Assembly (NCBI RefSeq): GCF_003008555.2
Contig: NZ_CP043620.1
Span: forward strand, 1-64,000
Source: Pukyongiella litopenaei
GTDB taxonomy: Bacteria > Pseudomonadota > Alphaproteobacteria > Rhodobacterales > Rhodobacteraceae
Direction: 5' to 3'
DNA length: 64,000 nt
How positions within the stretch are numbered: position 1 is the stretch's first letter; each line of letters begins with the position of its first letter. The notes under the pieces are model-generated. The model was given only the letters and a program-made list of their open reading frames with translations, did not search any database and was not told the origin of the DNA. Positions 24,378-34,200 of this stretch are shown piece after piece. Made by a program: the position numbers and the translations under genes.

Positions 24378-26166
24378 CGTTCTGGACTACCTCGCCCATT
24401 CTTTCCCGGTCCAGCTCTACGAGCCTTTCACTGACAGCGAGGGCAACCTCTCGTCGTGCCCCGTCACGCGCGACGGCCAACCGGTGGACTGCCGCGAAGC
24501 CGTCCGGCGTCGTGACGCGCTGATTGAGAAACTGGCTTCGCTGCCACCGGTGCCGGGTGCACTCGACCAGATCGTCCAGCGCTTCGGCACCGATCTCGTG
24601 GCCGAAGTCACAGGGCGCTCGCGGCGCATCGTGCGGAAGGGCGAAGGGCATTCGGCACGGCTCGTGGTGGAGAACCGGGCCGGAGCCGCGAACCTCACGG
24701 AGACCCAAGCCTTCATGGATGACGAAAAGCGTATCCTGATCTTCTCGGATGCCGGCGGCACCGGGCGCAGCTATCACGCCGATCTCGGGGCGAAGAACCA
24801 GCGCCTGCGGGTCCACTACCTCTTGGAACCCGGCTGGAAGGCAGACGCGGCGATTCAGGGCCTCGGACGCACCAACCGGACCAACCAGGCGCAGCCGCCG
24901 CTGTTCCGGCCGGTGGCCACCGATGTCAAAGCGGAGAAGCGGTTCCTGTCGACCATTGCGCGACGTCTCGACACGCTTGGCGCTATAACGCGCGGCCAGC
25001 GCCAGACCGGTGGGCAAGGGCTGTTCCGGCCCGAAGACAACCTCGAGTCGCCCTACGCCCGCGACGCCCTGCGCCAGCTTTACCGCCGCATCTATCGCGG
25101 CGATCTGGCCGGATGTTCGCTCGGGGCTTTCGAGGATGCGACCGGGCTCAGCCTGACCGATGATAACGGGCTGAAGGATGACCTGCCGCCGATCACGACC
25201 TTCCTCAATCGCCTGCTGGCGCTGACGATCGACATGCAGGCCGTGTTGTTCGCGGGTTTCGAGGAGCTGCTCGATCAGCGAATTGAGGGCGCCATCGCCG
25301 CCGGGGTCTATGACCTCGGGCTCGAGACGCTGCGCGCCGAAAGCTTCCGCGTCACCGATGCGGGGGTGATCTACACCCATCCCGGGTCCGGCGCAGAAAC
25401 CCAGCTCCTGACCATCGCAGAAAAGCGGCGTAACACGCCGACCTCCCTCGTGGATGCGCTCGACTGGCTCGATGATCCAAAGGCGCGGTGTCTCATCAAC
25501 AGCCGTTCGGGCCGGGCTGCCATGCAAGTGCCCGCCACCAGTCACATGCTGGACGATGGGACCATCGAGCCGCGCCTGCGCCTGATCCGCCCGCTTGATG
25601 CCAGCACGGTCCCGGCCAAGGTCATGGAGGACACCCACTGGCTCGAGGCCGACCGCGCGGCCTTCACTGCGGCGTGGACTGCGGAACTGGCTGAGGTGCC
25701 GGAGTTCTCCGAAGCCACGCTGCACATCGTGGCAGGTCTGCTGCTGCCGATCTGGAAGCAGCTTCCCCAGGATGAAACCCGCGTCTACCGCCTGCAGACC
25801 GATGACGGGCAGCGCATCATCGGCCGCCGCGTCTCGCCTGCCTGGGTCGCGACCACGCTGGCCGCCGATGCGCCCAAGCTCTCGGCCGCGCAGGTCCATG
25901 CCCTCGTTCTGGAGGGCAAGACCATGGTGTGCCTGTCCGAAGGGATGGAATTGCACCGCTCGCGCGTCATGGGCGCGAACCGGATCGAACTGTCGGGCTT
26001 CTCGGAGGCAGCCAAGGATCGGCTCAAGGCCGATGGCTTCTTCTCGGAGATTATTAGTTGGAAGCTTCGGCTGTTTTGCCCGACCGACGCCGATGGCATC
26101 GCGATACTGGATCGTCTGCTTGCACGTTGGCCTGTCGCAAGACTACATGATCGCGGAGGCTGTTGA
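24316..26166 (+). CDS. strawberry-notch-family helicase, 3' half (interrupted)
   Basis: Native coding resumes at 24379 with VLDYLAHSFPVQLYEPF, the SNO C-terminal helicase domain, and continues for ~595 codons. Motifs include IFSDAGGTGRSYHADL and the GLGRTNRTNQAQ arginine-finger region. The first 21 codons come from the right terminal repeat, so an N-terminally altered fragment could be translated from ATG 24316, although no strong ribosome site precedes it. With the 15461 half it forms one gene of about 1,460 codons. It is followed at 3 bp by the Toprim gene. Confidence 0.88.
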   Translation: MKRQNNSLKPRTQHNADAAYYVLDYLAHSFPVQLYEPFTDSEGNLSSCPVTRDGQPVDCREAVRRRDALIEKLASLPPVPGALDQIVQRFGTDLVAEVTGRSRRIVRKGEGHSARLVVENRAGAANLTETQAFMDDEKRILIFSDAGGTGRSYHADLGAKNQRLRVHYLLEPGWKADAAIQGLGRTNRTNQAQPPLFRPVATDVKAEKRFLSTIARRLDTLGAITRGQRQTGGQGLFRPEDNLESPYARDALRQLYRRIYRGDLAGCSLGAFEDATGLSLTDDNGLKDDLPPITTFLNRLLALTIDMQAVLFAGFEELLDQRIEGAIAAGVYDLGLETLRAESFRVTDAGVIYTHPGSGAETQLLTIAEKRRNTPTSLVDALDWLDDPKARCLINSRSGRAAMQVPATSHMLDDGTIEPRLRLIRPLDASTVPAKVMEDTHWLEADRAAFTAAWTAELAEVPEFSEATLHIVAGLLLPIWKQLPQDETRVYRLQTDDGQRIIGRRVSPAWVATTLAADAPKLSAAQVHALVLEGKTMVCLSEGMELHRSRVMGANRIELSGFSEAAKDRLKADGFFSEIISWKLRLFCPTDADGIAILDRLLARWPVARLHDRGGC

Positions 26167-26169
26167 CCC

Positions 26170-27201
26170 ATGTATTCCGAGACCGAAGACCTCGTGCGCG
26201 ATCTGGCAGAAAATGCCGAAGGCGTCTGTCGTGCCTACCTTCCCGCCGGACGGCGGGAAGGGTCCTACTGGATCGTGGGTGACCTGCAAAACAATCCTGG
26301 CCGCTCGCTCTTCGTGCGGCTGACCGGGCCCGCGTCGGGGCCGGGGGCAGCGGGCAAGTTTACGGATGGGGCCACAGGCGAGCATGGCGATCTCCTGGAC
26401 ATCATCCGCGCCCGGACGGGGATCACGCGCTTCCCCGACCTTCTTGCCGAGGCCCGAGCGCATCTTGGCCGTCCGCAGCCGGTCGTCCCGGATAGGCAAG
26501 AGCCGAGGAAGGCCAAGGCGCCCGGTGGCACTCCTGCGGCGGCGGCGCGCTTGTTTGCTGCCTCGAACCCGATCACAGGCACGCTTGCTGAGACCTACCT
26601 CCGTTCCCGAGGCATCGCCCAATTCGGGGCGAACGGCGCCTTACGCTTCCACCCGAAGTGCTGGCACCGGGAAGAGGGGCAGACCCGGAGCATCCCCAGA
26701 CCGGCGATGATCGCGGCGGTTACCGATGGGGCAGGGGCCGTGCAGGGCGTGCATCGCACCTGGCTGGCGCCTGACGGACAGGGGAAGGCGGCAGTGAATC
26801 CAGAGCGTCGGGCTATGGGTCACCTCCTCGGCAATGCTGTCAGGCTCACCCCGCACGATGACATCCTCGTCGTCGGCGAGGGCATCGAGACCATGCTGTC
26901 CCTGTCCGAGGCGGCCCCGGGCCTTCCCGTCTGGGCGGCGCTCTCGTCGGGACACCTCGGGGCGGTCCTGCTGCCGGAGGGGCTGAAGCGCCTTTACGTC
27001 GCGATCGACCGCGATCCGGCCGGGCAGCGCGCGGCAGAGAAGTTGAGCGCCAGAGCCTCCGAGGTCGGGGTGCGCGTGCGGGTGCTGGAACCGCGGCTCG
27101 GGGATTTCAACGATGATCTTCGGGCGAACGGCAAGGACGCGCTGCGCCAGCATCTGGCAGGTCAGATCGGGCCAGAGGATCGGCATCGCCTATTGGGCTG
27201 A
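26170..27201 (+). CDS. Toprim-domain primase-like protein (DUF7146/Toprim_3 type)
   Basis: 343 residues, starting 3 bp after the SNO stop. The N-terminal region (MYSETEDLVRDLAENAEGVC) and GRSLFVRLTG…GKFTDGATGEHGDLLDII stretch are typical of plasmid primase-like proteins. The Toprim part shows VVGEGIETMLSL (catalytic Glu) and YVAIDRDPAG (Asp-x-Asp). It probably primes or processes DNA during plasmid establishment with the SNO helicase and SSB. The CHC2 zinc finger of chromosomal DnaG is absent. Confidence 0.82.
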   Translation: MYSETEDLVRDLAENAEGVCRAYLPAGRREGSYWIVGDLQNNPGRSLFVRLTGPASGPGAAGKFTDGATGEHGDLLDIIRARTGITRFPDLLAEARAHLGRPQPVVPDRQEPRKAKAPGGTPAAAARLFAASNPITGTLAETYLRSRGIAQFGANGALRFHPKCWHREEGQTRSIPRPAMIAAVTDGAGAVQGVHRTWLAPDGQGKAAVNPERRAMGHLLGNAVRLTPHDDILVVGEGIETMLSLSEAAPGLPVWAALSSGHLGAVLLPEGLKRLYVAIDRDPAGQRAAEKLSARASEVGVRVRVLEPRLGDFNDDLRANGKDALRQHLAGQIGPEDRHRLLG

Positions 27202-27312
27202 GCTGCATCGCGCAGGGGGTCTGGGAGTGCGGGGCAGGGGGCAGCATCCCAGTCGTGGCTCTGGATCGTCGTCCTCACCCCATCCCGGGCCTTGCGCATC
27301 CACCCGTCACCC

Positions 27313-27525
27313 GAGCGGCCTTCAAGAGATGGGCAGGCCGTCAAAGCGGTTGCCCCTGCAAGGTCGGCAGGGAACCTATTTCCGCCGGCGGCAAAGCCGC
27401 CTTTGCATCGCGAGACAAATAGCTTCCCTGCCGACCTCCTCCACGCTGTTCCGGCCCCGGTGAAGCCGGGGTGAAGGGGCAACCGCCCCGACGGCTCGGG
27501 TCTGCCCATGAAGGCCGCGCGGGAT
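27313..27525. repeat. long imperfect inverted repeat (MITE-like)
   Basis: Nested complementary arms: 27329-27336/27502-27509, 27346-27357/27475-27486, 27361-27374/27424-27437 and 27376-27381/27417-27422. Inner hairpins lie at 27387-27401 and 27455-27471. The whole ~210-bp non-coding stretch can fold into one branched stem-loop. It fills the gap between the Toprim and DUF2493 genes. Confidence 0.65.
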
Positions 27526-27562
27526 GACGCGCGGACGAGACAGGCCCGGAGGCAAGAAACCC

Positions 27563-28489
27563 ATGACGATCCATACCCACGACGACGCGTATGAACCCGC
27601 CCATAGCGCATCCCAGACCGCCCATGCGCTCGACGAACTCCAACTCTACGGCTATCGCCCCTTTGACGAGCCCGATCCGCGCCCGATGCCCGATGGGCAG
27701 CGCCTCGCCGTCGCCGACATCTTCGACGCCCTCGTCGCGACCCTGGAAGACACCCGTATGGAACCCGACCTCGAAGAGGTGCTCTGGGGCCAGGTCAACC
27801 TCTTCCACCGCGCCGCGGCCCGGATCGAGCGGACGCTCGATGAGAACGAGCAGGCGCAGCGCCGCCTCCAGCGCGAGCAGGACGGCTCCGAAGTGAAGTC
27901 CGTCGAACTCGAGCGCCTGACGGCCGAAGGCCTGACCCTCGTCGAACGGCGCAACTGCATGGACATGATGCGCGATCACGCCGCCACCGAGTTCGTCCAT
28001 CACACGGGATCGACCTGGCGCCCCCGCACCGGCTCGATGGTGAACCGCCAGCACATGACCGCCGCCCTGATCGACAGCCGCGACTTCCTGGCCGCCAAGC
28101 GCCGCGCCGAGAACGAGGTAATGCTTCCCGCAGGCCCCAAGGTCGCCCTCACCGGCGGGACCGATTTCAACGATCACCGCCTGATCTGGGGCAAGCTCGA
28201 CCAGGTCCGGACCAAGTATCCCGACATGGTCCTCCTGCACGGTGGTAGCCCGAAGGGCGCAGAGCTCATCGCCGCGAAATGGGCCGAAGCCCGGGGCGTG
28301 ACGCAGGTGGCCTTCAAGCCCGACTGGACCAAGCACGCCAAGGCCGCGCCATTCAAGCGCAACGACGCGATGCTGGATGTGCTCCCGGTCGGGGTCCTTG
28401 TCTTCCCCGGAACCGGTATCCAGGAAAACCTCGCCGACAAGGCCAAGAAGCTTGGCATCCCGGTCATGAAGTTCGAGAAGGGGGCGTGA
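27563..28489 (+). CDS. DUF2493 (SLOG-like, YspA-type) domain protein
   Basis: 308 residues from ATG 27563 behind CGGAGG. The C-terminal ~125 residues carry the DUF2493 Rossmann-like fold: KVALTGGTDFNDHRLIWGKLD, MVLLHGGSPKGAELIAAKWA and VFPGTGIQENLADKAKKLGI. SLOG-type folds bind nucleotides or nucleotide-derived ligands. The N-terminal half is helical and charged. The gene is common in this plasmid block; its biochemical role is unknown. Confidence 0.82.
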   Translation: MTIHTHDDAYEPAHSASQTAHALDELQLYGYRPFDEPDPRPMPDGQRLAVADIFDALVATLEDTRMEPDLEEVLWGQVNLFHRAAARIERTLDENEQAQRRLQREQDGSEVKSVELERLTAEGLTLVERRNCMDMMRDHAATEFVHHTGSTWRPRTGSMVNRQHMTAALIDSRDFLAAKRRAENEVMLPAGPKVALTGGTDFNDHRLIWGKLDQVRTKYPDMVLLHGGSPKGAELIAAKWAEARGVTQVAFKPDWTKHAKAAPFKRNDAMLDVLPVGVLVFPGTGIQENLADKAKKLGIPVMKFEKGA

Positions 28490-28573
28490 GCCCCCGACTT
28501 CAATCCGGGACAGAACATTGTGGAAACGTCGAAGAGCGCTTGATATTGTGGTCTGGAGAGAGGCGCCAACAAC

Positions 28574-28843
28574 ATGTTCGACATATCGCAGCAAATGGAA
28601 GTGTTCCCGACAACGGTCGATCTCAAGCGGATCGACCCGTCTCTCAACATGCGGCGCTTCTATCGAATGAGCGTTCAGCCGGACCTGTTTGGCGGCGCAT
28701 GCCTTGTGCGGGAATGGGGCCGTATCGGGTTTCGAGGGCAGATGCTGATCGAACAGCACCCGGACGAGGGTAGAGCGGTCACTGCGCTCATGAAGCTTGC
28801 GGCGACGAAGAAGCGGCGGGGCTATCGGTTGCTTGAGGGATAA
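28574..28843 (+). CDS. WGR-domain protein
   Basis: 89 residues, essentially only a WGR domain: CLVREWGRIGFRGQ and the C-terminal KKRRGYRLLEG. WGR domains bind nucleic acid. ATG 28574 is some distance from GGAGAG, so ATG 28595 is an alternative start. Stand-alone WGR proteins of this size are common on alphaproteobacterial plasmids. Confidence 0.8.
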   Translation: MFDISQQMEVFPTTVDLKRIDPSLNMRRFYRMSVQPDLFGGACLVREWGRIGFRGQMLIEQHPDEGRAVTALMKLAATKKRRGYRLLEG

Positions 28844-28869
28844 ACTCCAAGGATTGAGGTTTCGTAACG

Positions 28870-28894
28870 GTTTCACTATATTGAACCGTGAAAC
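28870..28894 (+). promoter_or_regulatory. inverted-repeat operator before the 28913 operon
   Basis: GTTTCAC (28870-28876) and GTGAAAC (28888-28894) are separated by 11 bp containing a TATATT-like -10 sequence. This is a likely operator for the Xre protein encoded in the same operon. Confidence 0.5.
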
Positions 28895-28912
28895 TGATAT
28901 GGAACAAGCGCC

Positions 28913-30247
28913 ATGACCAAGGTTGTCGTCCCATTTCCAAAAGGCCAGCGGCTGCGTTCTCCGTTGGCGCAGTTCTTCCGTGTTGGAGACTCTCACAACA
29001 AGTTTGCCGAGATGTTTGCGTCCGGAGGTCTGCCGGCTTCGCGAGTTGTCTTTGATGCCGGACGCCTCAATCGACAGACAGCTCTCGCAAAAGAGCTGAA
29101 AGCAGAGGGTGTGGAGATTACGATTGACACTGGAGCGGCCGAGCTGTCGAGCCCCGCGCGACATCGGACGTTCGTACGCAATTCTGCTTGGTTGACTAAG
29201 GTCCCGATGTCGCCTTTGGGGCCGGACGATTACAACGCGGATGTCATTGAGCGCATCGCAGAAATGGCGGTTGCGGTCGGCGCGGACCGCGTGCTTGCCC
29301 CGAGCCATTTCTTGGGCGATCCCAGCTTCGACGGCTGGCTCAAGGTGGATGCTGCCTCTTGCTCGGCTCTTCGAACGGCGCTTGATCGCTTGGGCGGAGG
29401 CCGAATCCGGATCGACTATCCTGTAATTCAAAGCGTCCAAGGATTGGTGGATCCCACTTCGCGGAAGGCGCTAGCGGAAACACTTTCGATACTTCCGGTC
29501 GATGCCGTCTGGATGCGCCTTTCCGGCCTAGGAAAAGAACCCGGTCCACAAAAAGTTCGTTCATTGATCCGGATGCTCAGCGGTTTCCACAATATCGGGA
29601 AGCCCGTGATCCTAGACTACTGCTCTGGTTTGAATTCAGAGGCCACGGAAGCATTTGGCGTGGCTTCTGGGTCCGCGAGCGGGATACTCGAGTTGGATCA
29701 GTTCAACGCTCGGGACTGGCACAAGATGCCTGAAGAACCAGATCCCGATGCAAGATTTGCTCGGCCGCGCATTGTGCAGGTTCCGGGTCTTGGCAGAGGG
29801 TTTTATGCCAACGAATTCGAGTTGCTTGCCAAGTCTCGCGGCGGGCGAAAACTGCTTCTGCAAAGTGAGTTTGTAACCGTTTCCAGCGTTGAAGAAATGG
29901 TAAGAACTCGAAAGCAGATTCAGGCTCTTCATTTGGTGCGCTCGCAAGAAGCGCTTCAGTCCGTACCGGACCTCAACCGAGCAGGGCATTTCTTGTCAAA
30001 GACGATGGCGGATGCCGAGCGTCGCGCGAAAGATGTCAGCTTCCTTAAGCCCACTGAGGCTCAAGCTCAGGCGGCGGGAGTCGACCTGACGAGTTTGCGA
30101 AAGCGGACTAGGGCGCATGCAGAGACGATGGGCAAGGTTGCAGATGCGCTTGAAAAGCTCCATGAGGAGCGCGGAATGGAGTCCCCACGTGCCCGGGCTT
30201 GCGACTTCAATGTCGACACGGCCCTGCGGCGCGGTGATCAGAGGTAA
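28913..30247 (+). CDS. unrecognised protein, first gene of an Xre-RES operon
   Basis: 444 residues. Alternating hydrophobic strands and helices (for example DRVLAPSHFLGD, DAVWMRLSGLG, GKPVILDYCSGLN, SASGILELDQF) suggest a repetitive alpha/beta, possibly barrel-like, fold over residues 30-320. The C-terminal ~120 residues are helical and charged. There is no transmembrane segment or signal peptide. It ends 3 bp before the Xre antitoxin gene, which is followed 9 bp later by a RES toxin, so all three are probably co-transcribed. I could not place it in a known family; it may be a third toxin-antitoxin component or a defence sensor/effector. Confidence 0.7.
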   Translation: MTKVVVPFPKGQRLRSPLAQFFRVGDSHNKFAEMFASGGLPASRVVFDAGRLNRQTALAKELKAEGVEITIDTGAAELSSPARHRTFVRNSAWLTKVPMSPLGPDDYNADVIERIAEMAVAVGADRVLAPSHFLGDPSFDGWLKVDAASCSALRTALDRLGGGRIRIDYPVIQSVQGLVDPTSRKALAETLSILPVDAVWMRLSGLGKEPGPQKVRSLIRMLSGFHNIGKPVILDYCSGLNSEATEAFGVASGSASGILELDQFNARDWHKMPEEPDPDARFARPRIVQVPGLGRGFYANEFELLAKSRGGRKLLLQSEFVTVSSVEEMVRTRKQIQALHLVRSQEALQSVPDLNRAGHFLSKTMADAERRAKDVSFLKPTEAQAQAAGVDLTSLRKRTRAHAETMGKVADALEKLHEERGMESPRARACDFNVDTALRRGDQR

Positions 30248-30250
30248 GAA

Positions 30251-30589
30251 ATGCAAAGTGCAGTGTCACGCTACATCGGCGAACTTGCCGACATCGGGGG
30301 TCTGAAAGGAACCGATATCGCAAATATCACGGATGTCTCCAAGGCAACGGTATCGCGTTGGAAGGCTGGTGATATCAAGCCGCAACCAAAGAACGAATTG
30401 ATTCTGTCCGACCTCTATTACATCGTCGGCCGTCTCAATGAATATTACACACCGGACGAGGTTCGTGCCTGGCTCTATGCGCGGCACCCACAACTCGGAG
30501 GTGAGCGTGCTATGGACCTTATTCACAATGATCGCTCGCTCGAAGTACTGGCCGTCATCGACCGGCTGGACAATGATGTCTATGTGTAG
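30251..30589 (+). CDS. Xre/ParS-type antitoxin (second Xre-RES locus)
   Basis: 112 residues. A helix-turn-helix (GTDIANITDVSKATVSRWKAG) is followed by a C-terminal MbcA/ParS-like region (YTPDEVRAWLYARHPQLGG…LEVLAVIDRLDN). It lies tightly between the unknown 444-residue gene and the RES toxin gene. It probably inhibits the toxin and represses the operon via the repeat at 28870. Confidence 0.85.
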   Translation: MQSAVSRYIGELADIGGLKGTDIANITDVSKATVSRWKAGDIKPQPKNELILSDLYYIVGRLNEYYTPDEVRAWLYARHPQLGGERAMDLIHNDRSLEVLAVIDRLDNDVYV

Positions 30590-30598
30590 GTCCAATGA

Positions 30599-31150
30599 AT
30601 GGTTAAAGCTCGACGCGACAACCGGCTGATTGACGCGATTGAGGCGATCGATCCCGTCGTTTTCGAAGGGAACGTTTGGCGGCTGGTGCGCGACGGGCGC
30701 GATCCGCTGATCTGCAGCGCGTCCGGTGGTCGGTGGGACGATGGAACTTTCGATGTGCTTTATACATCCTTGGCTCGATCAGGTGCTCTGGAAGAGATGC
30801 GATTCCATCTGATGCGCGGCCAACCGGTTATGCCAAGCAAGGTCAAGTATCGTATGTTCGAGATTGAACTTTCACTTGGGCGTGCGCTTCAATTTCTGGA
30901 TCTGGAGGCGCTTTCCAAGGTCGGGCTGAACACGGAAACGTTCGGTCGACTTTCCTATGAGCAAAAGAACGACGAGTATCCACGTACTCAGGAAATTGGT
31001 GAAGTCGCACACTTTCTAGATTTCGATGGCCTGATCGTTCCCTCCGCAAGGGCGGAAGCAAAGAATGTCGTTGTATTTTGTGACAAGGTTGGCGGGCTGC
31101 GAGAGAGTACTGTTTCGGACCGAGGAATGATCGATTGGAGCAGGGAATAG
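30599..31150 (+). CDS. RES-domain toxin (second locus)
   Basis: 183 residues. RES signature: Arg in SGGRWDDG, Glu in GALEEMRFH and Ser in IVPSARAE. The predicted activity is NAD+ depletion. It is not closely similar to the 11905 toxin, so the two loci are independent acquisitions rather than a duplication. Confidence 0.85.
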   Translation: MVKARRDNRLIDAIEAIDPVVFEGNVWRLVRDGRDPLICSASGGRWDDGTFDVLYTSLARSGALEEMRFHLMRGQPVMPSKVKYRMFEIELSLGRALQFLDLEALSKVGLNTETFGRLSYEQKNDEYPRTQEIGEVAHFLDFDGLIVPSARAEAKNVVVFCDKVGGLRESTVSDRGMIDWSRE

Positions 31151-31264
31151 CCTGTATTACGCGACATCCGTCGTTACGGCCCTCGAGGGACCGTCTTGCT
31201 GGGCGGCAAAGGTCGGCATTATGTCGGTTCAGTTATCGCGTGAGGGAGCATTAGCACCCGGACT

Positions 31265-34200
31265 CTACAGTCTGATCTTCGCATCAGGATTGCCGGACGC
31301 CAATGCATTCAGCCAGGCAAGACAAAGCTCGCGGCTTCGAAACTCGCCGAAGGCTTCTTCCTCTTGTCGTTCAACGATCGGGAAGGTCGAGAAGACATAG
31401 CGGACATCGTCACGATCGGTGAGGCCGTATAGAATGAAGAACAGTGCGTCGAGCTTGGCGCGCAGCATTGCACGTCTGCTTTCGTCCCAGCCAAACGGGG
31501 GGCGGACTGCCCCTGCGTCATCGATGTAACCCAGATCACGCGCAAACGGTGCCATGTCGTGGGAGGTGTAGGTCAGCTCCAATACGGTTTCGCACACGAT
31601 CTGCGAAGCGGACTTGCTGCCAAATCGTGTCGATTGAAACTCTGCGGGTGGGATCATTGGAAGCTGTTCCAGAATGTACCAGCTTGCGTGGTTGCTCAGG
31701 ATCTTGGTCCTGGCAACGAAGTCGACCATGGTGCTGTTGAGCGATGCGGCCAGTATGGCTTGGGCTTCTGCACGTTCCTTCGCGTCTTCGATTTCGATCC
31801 GCAAGATTGGAAGGGTGTGTCCGGCACCGAACGGCGGGATGATGCAGGAAATCAGGGACCGGGCATTCGTCGTGGATGTGACATCCTTGATCGCCAACTC
31901 AACGCGCAGATCGCCGGGATCGAGTACAAAGTAGCGCGGTGCAATAACATGGTTCGGGTCATGCCTTTGCTCTTCCGTGGTCGCGGCTCCTTGGCCACTG
32001 CGGTGGAGATTTGCATCAACGGTCGTAATGCCGGACGCGCGATGATCGAACGCTTGGACCATCTTGCCTTCGTAAAGTGGCACCCACGTTCCCTGCGAGC
32101 TGCCCCAGACACCGCCGCTTTCAGGCCATGCACCCTCCTTCTCCTGAAGTTCTTTGGCGGTGCGAAACTGGTCCGAAGAGTTGGCCATGTGATAGAGAGT
32201 GGCGTACTGGACTGGCCAGGCTTTGACTTCTTCGCCTGACGAGCGATCTACAAGCACTGGAAACCTGTCATAGATCGCAGTCGAGATTTCCCGGTCCCGG
32301 GTAGCTCGATAAACCGGTGCGGTCTTCGAGTTCGGATTGACGTGTTTGAAGTGATCGACACCCATGCTGAACACTTTGCGGGGGTCCTTCAGTTCGACAA
32401 TGTCCCGAACAAAAGTGGCAAAGCGGCACTGGTCGAAAGTCTTGTCCCCTCCTGAGAAGACAAGGACGCTGAACTTGAAGCGGTAGTAGACGTCTGGGAA
32501 AAAGAGGGGTCCGGAGGCCCGCTTGTTGAAGAAGTCGAAATAGCAAGACGCGGCATGCCCTTCGATCAGCTGCGAAAAGAACTCCTGCGAGCTGGTTTCC
32601 GTGGCGATGCCAGATGGGATCAGCAGCCCGACGATACCGCCAGGGGCGATTATCTTTCGCGCCCTTTCGACAAACAGTGAGTTGAAATTCGTGTCGCCAC
32701 CAGAAAGGAGAGGGTAATCTCCTCCTTTTCTTGCCATCCGGCTGGTCGTTTCTGCGCGGGCATTCGCTTTCTCGAACTCCGAAGCGAGCGGGTCGCCGGC
32801 CTTCTGCAGATCGGCGATCAGAACTTTCCGGTCGGAGGCACGTTGAACCCTTGCTATCGCCGGACGGCGGGCGGCGAACCACTCGACTTGCTGAAGCTTG
32901 ATCCTGTCCCAAGGTGGGTTGCCGACAATTGCGTCGAACCCACCATTCAGCAGGTCATCTTCCCAATCGGACCAAATTCCAGGGAAAGCAACTTGCCAAT
33001 TGAGGAAGTTCTCTTCGGCAATCAAAGTTCGCGCTTCTTCGAGTATTTCAGCAAACCTTTTGTCGGCGTCACGTTTGATCCGGGGGTCGCGTTTGCCCAT
33101 GGCAATGGCCAAAGGATCACCAAATTGCCCGTCGAAAAAGACTTTCAACGCGGCTTTTCCTGCCTTGTCTTTGACGCCGATCCATTCCAGCGCGTGGATA
33201 AATTTCAATAGAGCGTCGAGGGGCGCTGTCATCTCCTGCACCTCGGCAAACACGTCGGCCGAACGATGCGCCTCGGCGATCTCAGCGTCTGTCAGACCTT
33301 CGACAATCTGCATCTTTGAGGCTGCCCGGAGCGCTCGTCTCATGGGCTCGTGCAGAAGGAGCGGTGTGCCGTATGTCGCGGCCTTGTCGATACCGCTCTT
33401 AACCCATGATCCAAAAAGGCTGTCCCCGCACCGCAAGTGGTGATCCAGGAAAGACAGTGGTGCACCCACGGTGAAGGTGTGGAGCCACAGAGCTACCTTC
33501 GCGAGTTCGACTGCCATCGGGTTCTTATCGACGCCGTAGATGCAGCGCTTTAGGACCATCCGGCGAATGATGTGCCGATCGTCGAGTTGCTCCTCGTCGA
33601 TCGTCCAGCTCCGTTCGTCAGCGTTAGCAAGGATGGTGTTGCGGATCGTATCGATCCTCTCGCCAAGCGGAGAAATATAGTCCCCCCACTCCTCGGGCGC
33701 ATCGAGCTCGGCCTCTGCCATGGCTGCAATCACCTGATCGGCCATGAAGTCCACCAGACTTACGAGAAAATGGCCGGAACCCATAGCCGGGTCACAAATT
33801 TTGAGGTCAAGAAGCGCGGTCGCGGGATCGAGGCGCTTAAGCTGCCCGATCTTGCGATGATCTGGCAGATCCCCTTGCCCTAGCTCTTCGATCTTGTCTT
33901 TGAACGCACGTTTTCGCTCTTCCACAAGCGGCTCAAGGGTCTCTGTAAGAATGAGCTGCACCAAGTCATCGGGCGTATAATAGCTGCCCGACCCCTTGCG
34001 CGCGAAGATGTTGGGCTGAACGGTGATATCTTCGCCGTCGCGCGTCACCTCGTATTCGAGGAGCCGCTCATAGATCGAACCAAGCTGCTGCACCGAGAGG
34101 TTGCGGTAGTTGATATATTTGCGCCCCTCCGGCGTCAGCTCAAAGGAAAGTGCGTCGATCACACGCGCCATGACTGCATCGGGGATGCGGATATTGGTTA

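Larger units (their letters stand above)
18068..24378. mobile_element. RIT-type element (recombinase trio) with TOTE primase-helicase cargo
   Basis: A 6.3-kb insertion in the SNO gene. It is bounded by perfect 176-bp inverted repeats plus a 24-bp palindrome at the left end only. Three overlapping tyrosine recombinase genes read rightward, and one cargo gene reads leftward. Joining base 18067 to 24379 gives codons for REN|VLDY and restores the SNO frame, with AACGTT at the restored junction. No long target duplication is seen. The boundary is uncertain by about one base because C occurs on both sides. Confidence 0.9.

Noticed and set aside
24250-25956. 568-codon open frame on the minus strand
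   Set aside because: Antisense to the SNO C-terminal half, which has clear helicase motifs; shadow frame.
27341-29440. 699-codon open frame on the minus strand
   Set aside because: Spans several real genes of the opposite strand (DUF2493, WGR, 28913 gene) and the palindromic repeat; composition is that of a shadow.
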